Assembly (NCBI GenBank): GCA_027494135.1
Contig: JAOSJK010000012.1
Coordinates: 315,001-379,000, forward strand
Reading direction: 5' to 3'
Source of the DNA: Acidimicrobiia bacterium
Lineage (GTDB): Bacteria > Actinomycetota > Acidimicrobiia > IMCC26256 > PALSA-610
DNA length: 64,000 bases
Shown here: one piece after another, positions 54,966 to 62,945 of the stretch
How positions within the stretch are numbered: the first letter of the stretch is position 1
How the letters are laid out: the number at the start of each line of letters is the position of its first letter
Notes under the pieces: generated by a model
Database searches by the model: none
Told to the model about the DNA's origin: nothing
What the model saw: the letters and a program-made list of their open reading frames with translations, nothing else
Made by a program: the position numbers and the translations under genes

Positions 54966-55349
54966 ATGGTCAACGACGAGAAGCCCACCGTCTTCGTGCC
55001 CTCGGCCGAGGCTCCGCCGTCCGCGCTGGTGATAGAGGACCTCGAGGTCGGCGACGGCACCGAGGCCTCCGCCGGAGGAACCGTCGACGTGCACTACGCA
55101 GGCAACGCCTGGTCGACGGGGAAGCAGTTCGACGCCTCCTGGGACCGCGGGGAGACCTTCTCCTTCCGCCTCGGAGCCGGCCAGGTGATCGCCGGCTGGG
55201 ACAGAGGGGTCGCAGGCATGCGGGTCGGTGGCCGTCGCCGTCTCGTCATCCCGCCCGACCTCGGCTACGGCGCCCGCGGCGCCGGAGGGGCGATCCGCCC
55301 CAACGAGACACTCGTCTTCGTCGTGGACCTCCTCGCCGTCCACCCGTGA
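54966..55349 (+). CDS. FKBP-type peptidyl-prolyl cis-trans isomerase
   Basis: This 127-residue single FKBP domain has [74 protein letters not shown] and [12 protein letters not shown]. It has no signal peptide, so it is a cytoplasmic folding helper. The conserved Asp (FDASWDRG), Phe and the VIAGWD Trp pocket residues are present. It is coupled to the next gene by a GTGA overlap. Confidence 0.93.
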   Translation: MVNDEKPTVFVPSAEAPPSALVIEDLEVGDGTEASAGGTVDVHYAGNAWSTGKQFDASWDRGETFSFRLGAGQVIAGWDRGVAGMRVGGRRRLVIPPDLGYGARGAGGAIRPNETLVFVVDLLAVHP

Positions 55350-56071
55350 GGCCCGTGGGCTCCGCTCCACTCACACCACTTCCCGACGACTGGCAGCGTG
55401 CCCTCGCCGTAGTGGCCCACCCCGACGACGCCGAGTACGGCATCGCGAGCGCGGCCGCTCGGTGGACGTCGGAGGGCAGGCACGTCGCCTACGTCCTCGC
55501 TACGCGCGGCGAGGCCGGCATCGACTCCTACGACCCGACGAGTGCGCGATCGTGCGCGAGGCGGAGGAGCGGGCCGGAGCGGCACTCGTCGGCGTAACCG
55601 AGGTCGAGTTCCTCGACCACGCCGACGGCACGATCGAGTACACCCTCGCCCTGCGCCGCGACATCGCTGCAACGATCCGCCGGCACCGACCGGAGATAGT
55701 GCTCACGATCAACCATCGTGACACCTTCGGTGGGAACAACCTCAACATGGCCGACCACCGGCACCTCGGCACCGCGCTCCTCGACGCCGTGCGCGACGCC
55801 GCGAACCGCTGGGTCTTCCCCCGATGCCGGCGAGGCGTGGAAGGGCGTGCAGATGGTCGCTGTGAATGCATCGCCGTCGCCCACCCACGCCGTCGACGTG
55901 ACCGGCTTCCTCGATCGGGGGATCGCGTCGCTCTGCGAGCACCGTCGGTACCTCGATCACATCGGCCAGACCCCGGATCAGGTCGACGCGATGCTGCGCG
56001 GCTTCGCCGAGGAGGCCGGGGCCCGCCTGGGCGTCGACCACGCCGTCTCCTTCGAGGTGTTCGAGTTCTAG
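55346..56071 (+). CDS. LmbE/PIG-L family deacetylase, second copy (two frameshifts)
   Basis: The corrected product is about 241 residues. The zinc motif is [12 protein letters not shown] (AHPDD), with the second motif [16 protein letters not shown], the usual H-x-x-H type. [14 protein letters not shown] and [21 protein letters not shown] are typical of the PIG-L family. Shifts occur at the CCC run 55534-55536 (one missing) and the CCCCC run 55818-55822 (one extra). GTG 55346 overlaps the FKBP stop. It differs clearly from the LmbE gene at 29329, so the two are not recent duplicates. Confidence 0.83.
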
Positions 56072-56129
56072 CGACCGCCGGCGACGTCGAACCCGGCCGG
56101 CACCGATCGAAACCCGTTGCCGGCTCAGA

Positions 56130-59100
56130 TCACGAGCAGCCGCTGGTGGCTCCGCAGCTCGGGCAGGCGTAGCAGGAGCCGGCGCGCTGCATGATGTCGC
56201 CGCATACGTTGCAGATCACCATCTCGCGCTCCCTCGAGGGGCGCGCCGGCGGCGCCGGGGGCGCGGGCGCGTCGAGGGCCGCCGACGGCGCGCGGTCGGC
56301 GAGCGGCAGATCATTGACGGTCGGCGGATTCGCCGCCTCCTCCTCGACCCCGGGCAGCGTCGGCTGGATGCGCTCCCCGACAGTCAGGATCCCCATGTCG
56401 GCACGCCTGTCGTAGGGGATGTACTCGACGGCGAGCCGGCGGAAGATGTAGTCGACGAGACTCGCGGCGAATCGGATCTCGGGGTCGTCGGTCATTCCGG
56501 CCGGCTCGAACCGCATGTTGGTGAACATCTCCGCGAACGCCTCGAGCGGAACGCCGTACTGGAGACCGTGACTCACGGAGATCGCGAAGGCGTCCATGAT
56601 CCCGGCCAGGGTGGAGCCCTGCTTGGCGACCTTCAGGAAGATCTCGCCCGGCCGGCCGTCTTCGTACTCCCCGACGGTGACGTAGCCGTGGCAGTCGGCG
56701 ACGCGGAACGAGAACGTCTTCGAGATCCGGCGCCTCGGCAGCTTCTGCCGCACCGGCTCCTGCACGATGACGGTCTCCACGATCCGCTCGACGATCCGAC
56801 CGGCCTCGTCGGCGACCGCAGATCCGGCCTTCGACTGCGACGAGAGCGGCTGACCGACCTTGCAGTTGTCGCGATAGATGGCGACGGCCTTGAGCCCCAG
56901 CTTCCACGCCTCTATGTGGAGCTGCTCGACCTCGTCGACCGTCGCCTCCTCCGGGAGGTTCACCGTCTTGGAGATCGCGCCGCTGATCAACGGGCTGGAC
57001 GGCGCCCATCATCATGACGTGACCCATGTAGTGGATCGTGTTGTCGCCCATCGAGCACGCGAAGACGGGAAGGTGCTCCGGATTGAAGCCGGGGGCACCG
57101 ACGATCGTCTTGTGCTCGTCGATGTAGCCGACGATTGCATCGACTTGGTCGTCGGTGTAGCCGAGACGTCGCAGCGCCCGGGGGACGGTCTGGTTGACGA
57201 TGTACATCGTGCCGCCGCCGACTAGCTTCTTCGCCTTCGTCAGCGCGAGGTCGGGCTCGATCCCGGTCGTGTCGCAGTCCATCATCAAGCCGATGGTGCC
57301 AGTCGGAGCCAGAACTGAAGCTTGCGCGTTTCGGACCCCGTGCTCCTCCCCCAGCTCCACCGCGTCGTCCCAGGCCTGCTGCGCGGCGCCGAGGAGGTCG
57401 GGGGGCACCAGGTCCTCGTCGATCTTCGCGACCTCGGCCCTGTGCATCCGCAGCACGTTCAGCATAGGCTCCGCGTTCTCGGCGAAGCCGGCGAAGGGCC
57501 CCATGCGCGCAGCCGTGCGAGCGCTCGTCGCGTAGGCGTGCCCCGTCATCAGCGCCGTTATCGCAGCCGCCCAGGCGCGACCGCCTTCGGAGTCGTACGG
57601 GAAGCCCTCGGCCATCAGCAACGCACCGAGATTCGCGTAGCCGATGCCTAGCTGGCGGAACTTGCGCGTGTTCTCGGCGATGGCGTCGGTCGGGTAGTCG
57701 GCGTTGCCGACGAGGATCTCCTGAGCGGTGAAGACGACCTCGACCGTGTGCTTGAACGCATCGACGTCGAACGTGCCGTCGTCGGTCAGGTACCCGAGGA
57801 GGTTGATGCTCGCGAGGTTGCACGCCGAGTTGTCGATGTGCATGTATTCCGAGCAGTTGCGAACCACCACGCCATTCACGATGTAGCTGTGGTTCCTGGG
57901 CTCGCTGAGGTTGTACGTGAGCTCGACACCGTCGTCGGACCGATCGACCAGCACCACCGTCTCATCGGTCGCGTAGAAGCGATGATCGGCGATCATGCTC
58001 CGGAGCTTCGCCGACTTGGAGGGGAGACTGAATCCGACGTGCTCTGCGAATCGAGCGATTGAGCCCGCCGACACGCGAAGGTCGTGCATGGCGGAGCTCC
58101 CGTAGAGCGCGTGCTCGCCGTTCTTGCGAACGTACTCGAAGCCACTCCCTCCCGAGCGCCCTTGCTCGTAGATCCGGCTGAACACACCGAAAGTGGCCAG
58201 TAGGCGCTGCACGCCACGAAGGAGCTCGCCCGAAGACGAAGCGAGCCCGACGTAGCGTGATTTCGCTCCGTCGTACGCGCACCCGTCGGCGTCGAACAGC
58301 CCCCGCAGGAACGCTGCGACGATCTCGGGCGGCGCCTGGAAGACAGCATCGGGAACGACCTTCTCAGCCGAGTGACGGCGGCTAACGCCGAGCGCCTCGA
58401 AGAACCTGGCGATCACGCGTCGGCTCTGTCGCAGCTGAACCGTGCCATTCGTCTGAACCGATGGAGTCGCTGCGACATCGTGATTCAGCCACGCCGCGAG
58501 ATCTCGGTGACGCGGAAGCACATGAGCCTGCTCCTCGGAAGTCCCGTACACGGTCGTGACGACATCGCCCGAGATGCACCCGTCGCCGACCAGCCACCCC
58601 GCGTAGTGCGCGAGGTCGTCGGTCCACTTCTCCGGCAACCGGAACGACCGGGAACGCTTGTCGCCGCGCCCGGCCAGCGCGAAGAGACGACTCGCCGCCG
58701 GCAGCGCCCAGTCGGCCGAGACCGCCGGGGCCGGGAGGGCGAGCACCTTCACGTGGTCGTCGCTCGTCAGGTCGCGCGCTTCCACATAGCCTCTGTTGGC
58801 CGTGAAGATCTTGTGTGTGGGGGTGCAGCGGAGCTCCATCCCGTTCGAGAAGCGCAACCTCACGATCTCGTTGAAGCCGGTCAGCGCGATCGCCTCGGGA
58901 CGCGAGATCTCGACACGATCCGCAGGGGCATCGACGTTCGTCGCGTCGTGTGTGTAGATCCCGAACGCCTCTCCCATGCGCGCCCTGTCGACGATCTCAC
59001 CGAACCGAATCAGCCCCTTGTCGGTGTGAACCATCTCGCTCGCCGGGAAGCACGGGTTGCTGGCGTTGATGGCGCGGTGTTGGGCGCGGTGTGCCAGCGA

Positions 59101-60110
59101 TTGATCGTGGTATCGAACTGCATGCCGGGGTCGGCGCACTCCCACGCCGCATCCGAGATCTGACGCATCAGGTCGCGCGCCTTCACGGTGCGCATCACAT
59201 CGCCGGTTCCCACGGCGCGCAGATGCCAGTCGGCGTCGTCGACCACGGCCTGCATGAAGTCGTCGGAGACGCGCACCGAGTTGTTGGCGTTCTGGTACTG
59301 GATCGAGTGCGAGTCGACACCGTCGAGATCCATGTCGAACCCCGCGTCGCGCAGCGCCCGCGCCTTGCGCTCTTCGCGCGCCTTGCACCACACGAACTCC
59401 TCGACATCGGGATGATCGACGTCGAGGATCACCATCTTCGCGGCACGCCGGGTCTTGCCGGCCGACTTGATCGTGCCGGCGGACGCGTCGGCGCCGCGCA
59501 TGAAGCTGACCGGACCGCTCGCTGTGCCGCCCCCCTTCAGCGGCTCCACCGACGATCTGATCCTCGAGAGGTTCACCCCCGCGCCGGAGCCGCCCTTGAA
59601 GATGATCCCCTCCTCGCGGTACCAGTTGAGGATCGAGTCCATCGTGTCGTCGACCGAGAGGATGAAGCACGCCGACGCCTGCCTGCGCTCGCCCTCCACC
59701 CCGATGTTGAACCAGACGGGGCTGTTGAACGCGGCGCGCTGGTGGAGCAGGACGTACTTCAGCTCGGCGCTGAACGCCTCGGCCTCGGCGCCATCGAGGA
59801 AGTAGCCGTCGCGGGTCCCCCAGTCGGTGATGGTGTCGACGACACGGTCGATCACCTGACGCAGGGACGACTCCCTGCCGGGCTCTCCGAGGTGCCCACG
59901 GAAGTACTTCTGGGCGACGATGTTCGTCGCGTTGAGCGACCACGTCACCGGGAACTCGACGCCGGCCTGGAAGAAGGCGTCGCCCCCGTCCCTGTAGTTG
60001 GGGATCCTGGCGTCGCGCCTCTCCCACGTCACGCTGTCGTGCGGGTCGGTACCCGGCTCGGTGAAGAAGCGTCGGATCCCGATGCCTGCCTGCTGCGGCG
60101 CCAAAGCCAT
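56130..60110 (-). CDS. nrdJ: Adenosylcobalamin-dependent (class II) ribonucleotide reductase NrdJ, intein-containing (two frameshifts)
   Basis: This enzyme reduces ribonucleotides to deoxyribonucleotides with a B12-derived thiyl radical, independent of oxygen. After correction and intein removal the mature protein is about 927 residues. Extein landmarks are FNSPVWFNIG, FKGGSGAGVNLSRIRS, NASNP then CSEYMHIDNSACNLASINL, VLAPTGTIGLMMDCDTTGIEPD, and a C-terminal cysteine motif (CNVCGDIMQRAGSCYACPSC) that serves reduction. ATG 60110 begins MALAPQQAGIG. Shifts lie near 59075 (one base missing, before AINASNP) and at the GGG run 56992-56994 (one extra, before LISGAISKTVNLPEE). It is preceded by a promoter with two NrdR boxes. 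Confidence 0.95.
57856..59052 (-). mobile_element. Intein with LAGLIDADG homing endonuclease in NrdJ
   Basis: This 399-codon in-frame insertion splits the conserved active-site segment between NASNP and CSEYMH. It begins with Cys1 (CFPASEMVHTDKGL), has a block B TPTH motif (ELRCTPTHKIF), a DOD-type endonuclease with two LAGLIDADG dodecapeptides (HYAGWLVGDG and FLRGLFDADG), block F with NHSYIVNG, and ends VVVRN before the extein Cys. The penultimate residue is Arg where most inteins have His, so splicing relies on other residues or on the F-block His. Both exteins and the intein's own frame are open, which suggests a working element. Confidence 0.93.
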
Positions 60111-60222
60111 GCGCACTACCCCCTGGTGATCCTGTCCCACGCCCGCCCTGTCGAGCGGTCGTGGTGAGTGGTCGTGGTGAGTGGTCCCTGATGTTGCGTT
60201 GCCGCCCCGCAACCGGTCATGA

Positions 60223-60238
60223 CCACAAGATATTGTGG
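60223..60238 (-). promoter_or_regulatory. NrdR box 1 of nrdJ
   Basis: CCACAAGATATTGTGG is a near-perfect palindrome matching the known NrdR consensus (acaCwAtATaTwGtgt). It lies downstream of the predicted transcription start of nrdJ and 31 bp from box 2, three helical turns, the spacing known for NrdR pairs. Confidence 0.85.
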
Positions 60239-60253
60239 TTGTGCTGACCTGCG

Positions 60254-60269
60254 CCACAAGGTAAGGGTG
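60254..60269 (-). promoter_or_regulatory. NrdR box 2 of nrdJ (degenerate)
   Basis: CCACAAGGTAAGGGTG has an intact left half-site and a weaker right half-site. It is exactly 31 bp from box 1 and overlaps the predicted start of transcription, so bound NrdR would block RNA polymerase when dATP is high. Confidence 0.7.
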
Positions 60270-60270
60270 C

Positions 60271-60300
60271 ATTACAGCACTGGAATTCCATGCGTGTCAA
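60271..60300 (-). promoter_or_regulatory. nrdJ promoter
   Basis: On the minus strand TTGACA (60295-60300) and TGTAAT (60271-60276) are separated by 18 bp, with TGC giving an extended -10. It is the best sigma-A/HrdB-type promoter in the window and faces nrdJ about 160 bases upstream of its ATG. The rest of the 60111-60373 region holds no gene and no clear B12 riboswitch. Confidence 0.72.
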
Positions 60301-60373
60301 CGGTTCCCGCGCACGGTCGGCCCAGGTCAGGGACCGCTCGCGAAGGTTCCCACTCGTGACCGCGAGCACATGC

Positions 60374-60841
60374 TCAGCGCCGGCGCTTCGGCGCCGTGGT
60401 CTTACTCAGCTCGACGACCTCGCGCTGGAAGTCCTCTATCCCCTCGAAGCCCTTGTAGACGGACGCGAAGCGCAGGTAGGCGACGTCGTCGAGGGCCTTG
60501 AGGTGCTCCAGCACAGCGACGCCGACCTGGTCGCTCGGCACCTCGACACCGCCGGCGCGGAGATCCTCCTCGATCTCTGCCGCCATCGCGGCGACCGCCG
60601 CATCGTCGATCCTGCCCGTCGCCGCCCGCTCGATCCCCGACAGCAGCTTCCGCCGGTCGAAGGTCTCGACAGCGCCCGAGCGCTTCCGAACCACCAGGGG
60701 GAGATCCTCGGGGCGCTCGAACGTCGTGTAGCGCCGCCCGCACGCTAGGCACTCCCTCCGCCGTCTGATCGCAGCCCCCTCCTCGCCGGGACGGGAGTCG
60801 ACGACCTTGTCGTCGTTGGCCCTGCAGTAGGGACATCGCAC
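60374..60841 (-). CDS. nrdR: Transcriptional repressor NrdR
   Basis: This intact 155-residue protein has an N-terminal zinc ribbon (Cys3, Cys6, Cys31, Cys34: MRCPYC and ECLACGRRYTTFE) and an ATP-cone domain (PLVVRKRSGAVETFDRRKLL, about residues 46-136) that senses ATP/dATP. It represses ribonucleotide reductase genes through paired NrdR boxes. Two such boxes lie directly downstream, before nrdJ, on the same strand. ATG 60841. Confidence 0.96.
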   Translation of the reverse strand: MRCPYCRANDDKVVDSRPGEEGAAIRRRRECLACGRRYTTFERPEDLPLVVRKRSGAVETFDRRKLLSGIERAATGRIDDAAVAAMAAEIEEDLRAGGVEVPSDQVGVAVLEHLKALDDVAYLRFASVYKGFEGIEDFQREVVELSKTTAPKRRR

Positions 60842-60898
60842 GGAGCCAACGTACCCGCAGCCACCGGCTCGCCGCCCCCCGAGCGGCCGGCGAGCTCC

Positions 60899-61294
60899 TC
60901 AGCCGCCGAGCCACTCGATCGTCTCCCCGGGACCACCACGTCGGTTCCGCGGGCGTCGACGAGGGCGTCTACGACCGAGCGCCGGTCGGAGTCGGGGGCG
61001 AGGCTCCCCGCGATCGCCCAGAGGGTGTCGCCGGGGCGCACCACGTGGCTGACCACATGCGGGCGGCGCTCGGGGGTCGCGAGGGTGGCCCCCGAGCGCG
61101 CTGCCCGCGTGGCCCACCGCCAGCACCGAGCCGAGCGCCAGCGCCGCGGCGGCGAGCCTGCGACGCCGGTAGACGGCGGCGGAGGCTCGGTGGCTTCGCA
61201 TGGCCGACGACGGGCGGCGGCGCACGGCGGTGGTGGGCACCGTGCGGCGTGCTCGCCCGATACTCGGGCCGGGTGTGGTCATGACGGCGGACAT
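60899..61294 (-). CDS. LysM protein, probable SOS cell-division inhibitor (ChiZ/YneA-like; two frameshifts)
   Basis: The corrected product is about 131 residues: a basic N-terminal tail (RARRTVPTTAVRRRP), one membrane helix (LAAAALALGSVLAVGHAG), then a LysM domain (VVRPGDTLWAIAGSLAPDSDRRSVVDALVD) and the end ETIEWLGG. Shifts are at the CCCCC run 61089-61093 and the CCCC run 60925-60928. It stands divergent to lexA and next to nrdR, exactly where Mycobacterium has chiZ (Rv2719c) and Bacillus has yneA beside lexA; those genes stop division during DNA damage. ATG 61294 follows GAGGAGAGAG. LexA boxes lie upstream. Confidence 0.82.
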   Translation of the reverse strand: MSAVMTTPGPSIGRARRTVPTTAVRRRPSSAMRSHRASAAVYRRRRLAAAALALGSVLAVGHAGSALGGHPRDPRAPPACGQPRGAPRRHPLGDRGEPRPRLRPALGRRRPRRRPRNRRGGPGETIEWLGG

Positions 61295-61305
61295 GTCTCT
61301 CTCCT

Positions 61306-61344
61306 CGTGCCTGACTCTCGTGCCTGACTCTCGTGCCTGACTCT
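61306..61344. repeat. Three tandem copies of a 13-bp repeat
   Basis: The unit CGTGCCTGACTCT occurs three times without a break (61306-61318, 61319-61331, 61332-61344), in the 5' leader of the LysM gene, 12 bases before its ATG on the minus strand. Copy-number change would alter the leader length between promoter and ribosome-binding site. Confidence 0.95.
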
Positions 61345-61426
61345 CGCTCCCGAGCGCCGTGGGCACGGATCCCGGGAGGCTGCGTTGCCCACGTAGCGAA
61401 TCACAGGGGTGTGACAGTCACCCTGA

Positions 61427-61442
61427 GCGAACGCCCGTTCGA
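61427..61442 (+). promoter_or_regulatory. LexA (SOS) box 1
   Basis: The core CGAAC-gccc-GTTCG (61428-61441) is a perfect inverted repeat matching the Gram-positive/actinobacterial LexA consensus TCGAACnnnnGTTCGA. It lies between lexA and the divergent LysM gene, so it can repress both. Confidence 0.85.
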
Positions 61443-61456
61443 TGTCAAGAGGAAAT

Positions 61457-61487
61457 CGAACGGGTGTTTGCCCCGAACGGGCGATCG
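61457..61487 (+). promoter_or_regulatory. LexA boxes 2 and 3 upstream of lexA
   Basis: CGAAC-gggt-GTTTG at 61457-61470 is a good second box with one mismatch. A third, weaker site, CGAAC-gggc-GATCG, follows at 61474-61487. They cover the likely -35 region (TTGCCC 61468) of lexA, whose weak -10 (TACCGT 61491-61496) would place transcription start at or next to the ATG, making the mRNA leaderless. Confidence 0.65.
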
Positions 61488-61502
61488 TGTTACCGTGTGT
61501 CC

Positions 61503-62129
61503 ATGCTCGAATTGACCGACAGGCAGCGCCAAGTCCTCGAGTTCATCGAGACCGAGATGAGCCACCGGGGCTATCCGCCCAGCGTGCGTGAGATCGGAGA
61601 GGCGGTCGGCCTCTCCTCCCCCTCGACCGTCCACGCCCACCTGGCCGCCCTGCACGAGAAGGGCTACATCAAGCGCGACCACACCAAGCCGCGCGCCATC
61701 GAGCTCCGGCGCGAGCCGATCACGGGCGCCCGGGTCGAGCGCAGGCCCGTCAGGTTCGTGCCGCTCCTGGGCGACGTGGCCGCCGGCACCGGCGTCCTCG
61801 CAGCGGAGAACGTCGAGGAGATGGTCCCCGTACCCGAGGACTTCGCAGGCGACGGCGACCTCTTCATGCTGCGCGTCCGCGGCGAGTCGATGATCGAGGC
61901 CGGCATCTTCGACGGCGACTTCGTGGTGGTCAGGTCTCAGCAGACGGCGGAGGCGGGCGACATCGTCGTGGCCGGCATCCCGGGCGACGAGGCCACGGTG
62001 AAGACGCTTCTCCGCCGCCGCGGCAAGGTCGTCCTCAGGCCGGCCAACGCCGCCATGGAGGAGATGCTCTTCGACCCCGAGCAGGTCTCCATCTACGGCC
62101 GCGTCGTCACCGTGATGCGTCGCCTCTAG
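61503..62129 (+). CDS. lexA: SOS repressor LexA
   Basis: This intact 208-residue protein has an N-terminal winged helix (LTDRQRQVLEFIETEMSHRG, PPSVREIGEAVGLSS) that binds SOS boxes, and a C-terminal S24 autoprotease domain. The self-cleavage site is Ala94-Gly95 (GDVAAGTG), the catalytic Ser is 129 (RGESMIEAG) and Lys is 167 (ATVKTLL). RecA filaments on damaged DNA trigger cleavage. ATG 61503; no ribosome-binding site precedes it, in line with a leaderless transcript. Confidence 0.97.
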   Translation: MLELTDRQRQVLEFIETEMSHRGYPPSVREIGEAVGLSSPSTVHAHLAALHEKGYIKRDHTKPRAIELRREPITGARVERRPVRFVPLLGDVAAGTGVLAAENVEEMVPVPEDFAGDGDLFMLRVRGESMIEAGIFDGDFVVVRSQQTAEAGDIVVAGIPGDEATVKTLLRRRGKVVLRPANAAMEEMLFDPEQVSIYGRVVTVMRRL

Positions 62130-62154
62130 GCAGCCTGGCCTGGGCGTCCGCCGC

Positions 62155-62893
62155 TCAGCCGCCCGGCACCACCATGCGGGCCTCACCCGCTGCGCTGTCG
62201 TCACGCACTAGCGCGAGGACGGCCTCTGCGACCTCCTCGGGCGATAGCAGCTCGGAGATCGCGAGCATCGGCTCCAGCCACTCGGCGGGCGCCGTACCGT
62301 CGCCGGTCTTGTAGAGGATCGGCGTGTCGACCATCGCGGGGAGCACCGAGTTCACGCGGATGCCGTGGGTCGCCTTCAGCCGGGCGCAGGACCTGGTGAA
62401 CATGACGACGCCGGCCTTCGTCGCCGCGTACATGGGGTCGTCCGGCAGCGGGACCTCGGCCGCGATCGAGGCGGTGTTCACGACCACGCCGCCGCCCCCT
62501 GCGGGCGAGATGATCGACCGCCAGGCGGGTCCCGACGACGACCGCCCCGAGGTTGACGGCCACGCCGAGAGCCAGGCGCTCGGCCGGGGTCTCGGGCCAT
62601 GGCGGCCCGCCCCCCACGATCCCCGCGTTGTTGTGCACGATGTCGACCCCTCCGAACTCGGCCTCCGCGGCCCCGAATGCGCCGCGCAGTGCCTCCGTGT
62701 CGCTGACGTCGGCCAGGACGAAGATCGCCGAGCCTCCGCGCTGTGAGATCGCGGCGACCGTCTCCCGCCCGCCCGGGTCGTCCACGTCGACCACGACGAC
62801 CGAAGCCCCCGCCTCTGCCAGGGCCGACGCCGTCGCCCTTCCGATACCCGATGCGCCGCCGGTGACCACGGCGACCTTTCCTTCGATCTCCAT
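62155..62893 (-). CDS. Short-chain dehydrogenase/reductase (frameshift)
   Basis: The corrected product is about 245 residues, a classical SDR: TGGASGIGRATASALAEAGA (NAD site), VVVDVDDPGG, ADVSD, VHNNAGIVGGG, VVVNTASIAAE and the catalytic MYAATKAGV (Tyr, Lys). The acidic residue after strand 2 suggests NAD rather than NADP. The frame shifts near 62526-62535, before WRSIISPAGGGGVVVN. ATG 62893. It is convergent with lexA and downstream of the DapE-like gene. The substrate is unknown. Confidence 0.85.
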
Positions 62894-62945
62894 CGTCTGC
62901 CCTCTCCCAGGGTCGCGGACTCCTACTCCCGGCCCGCTCCGATGC

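Noticed and set aside
60111..60373. Cobalamin riboswitch upstream of nrdJ
   Set aside because: No B12-box or recognisable conserved core was seen; the space is used by a promoter and NrdR boxes.
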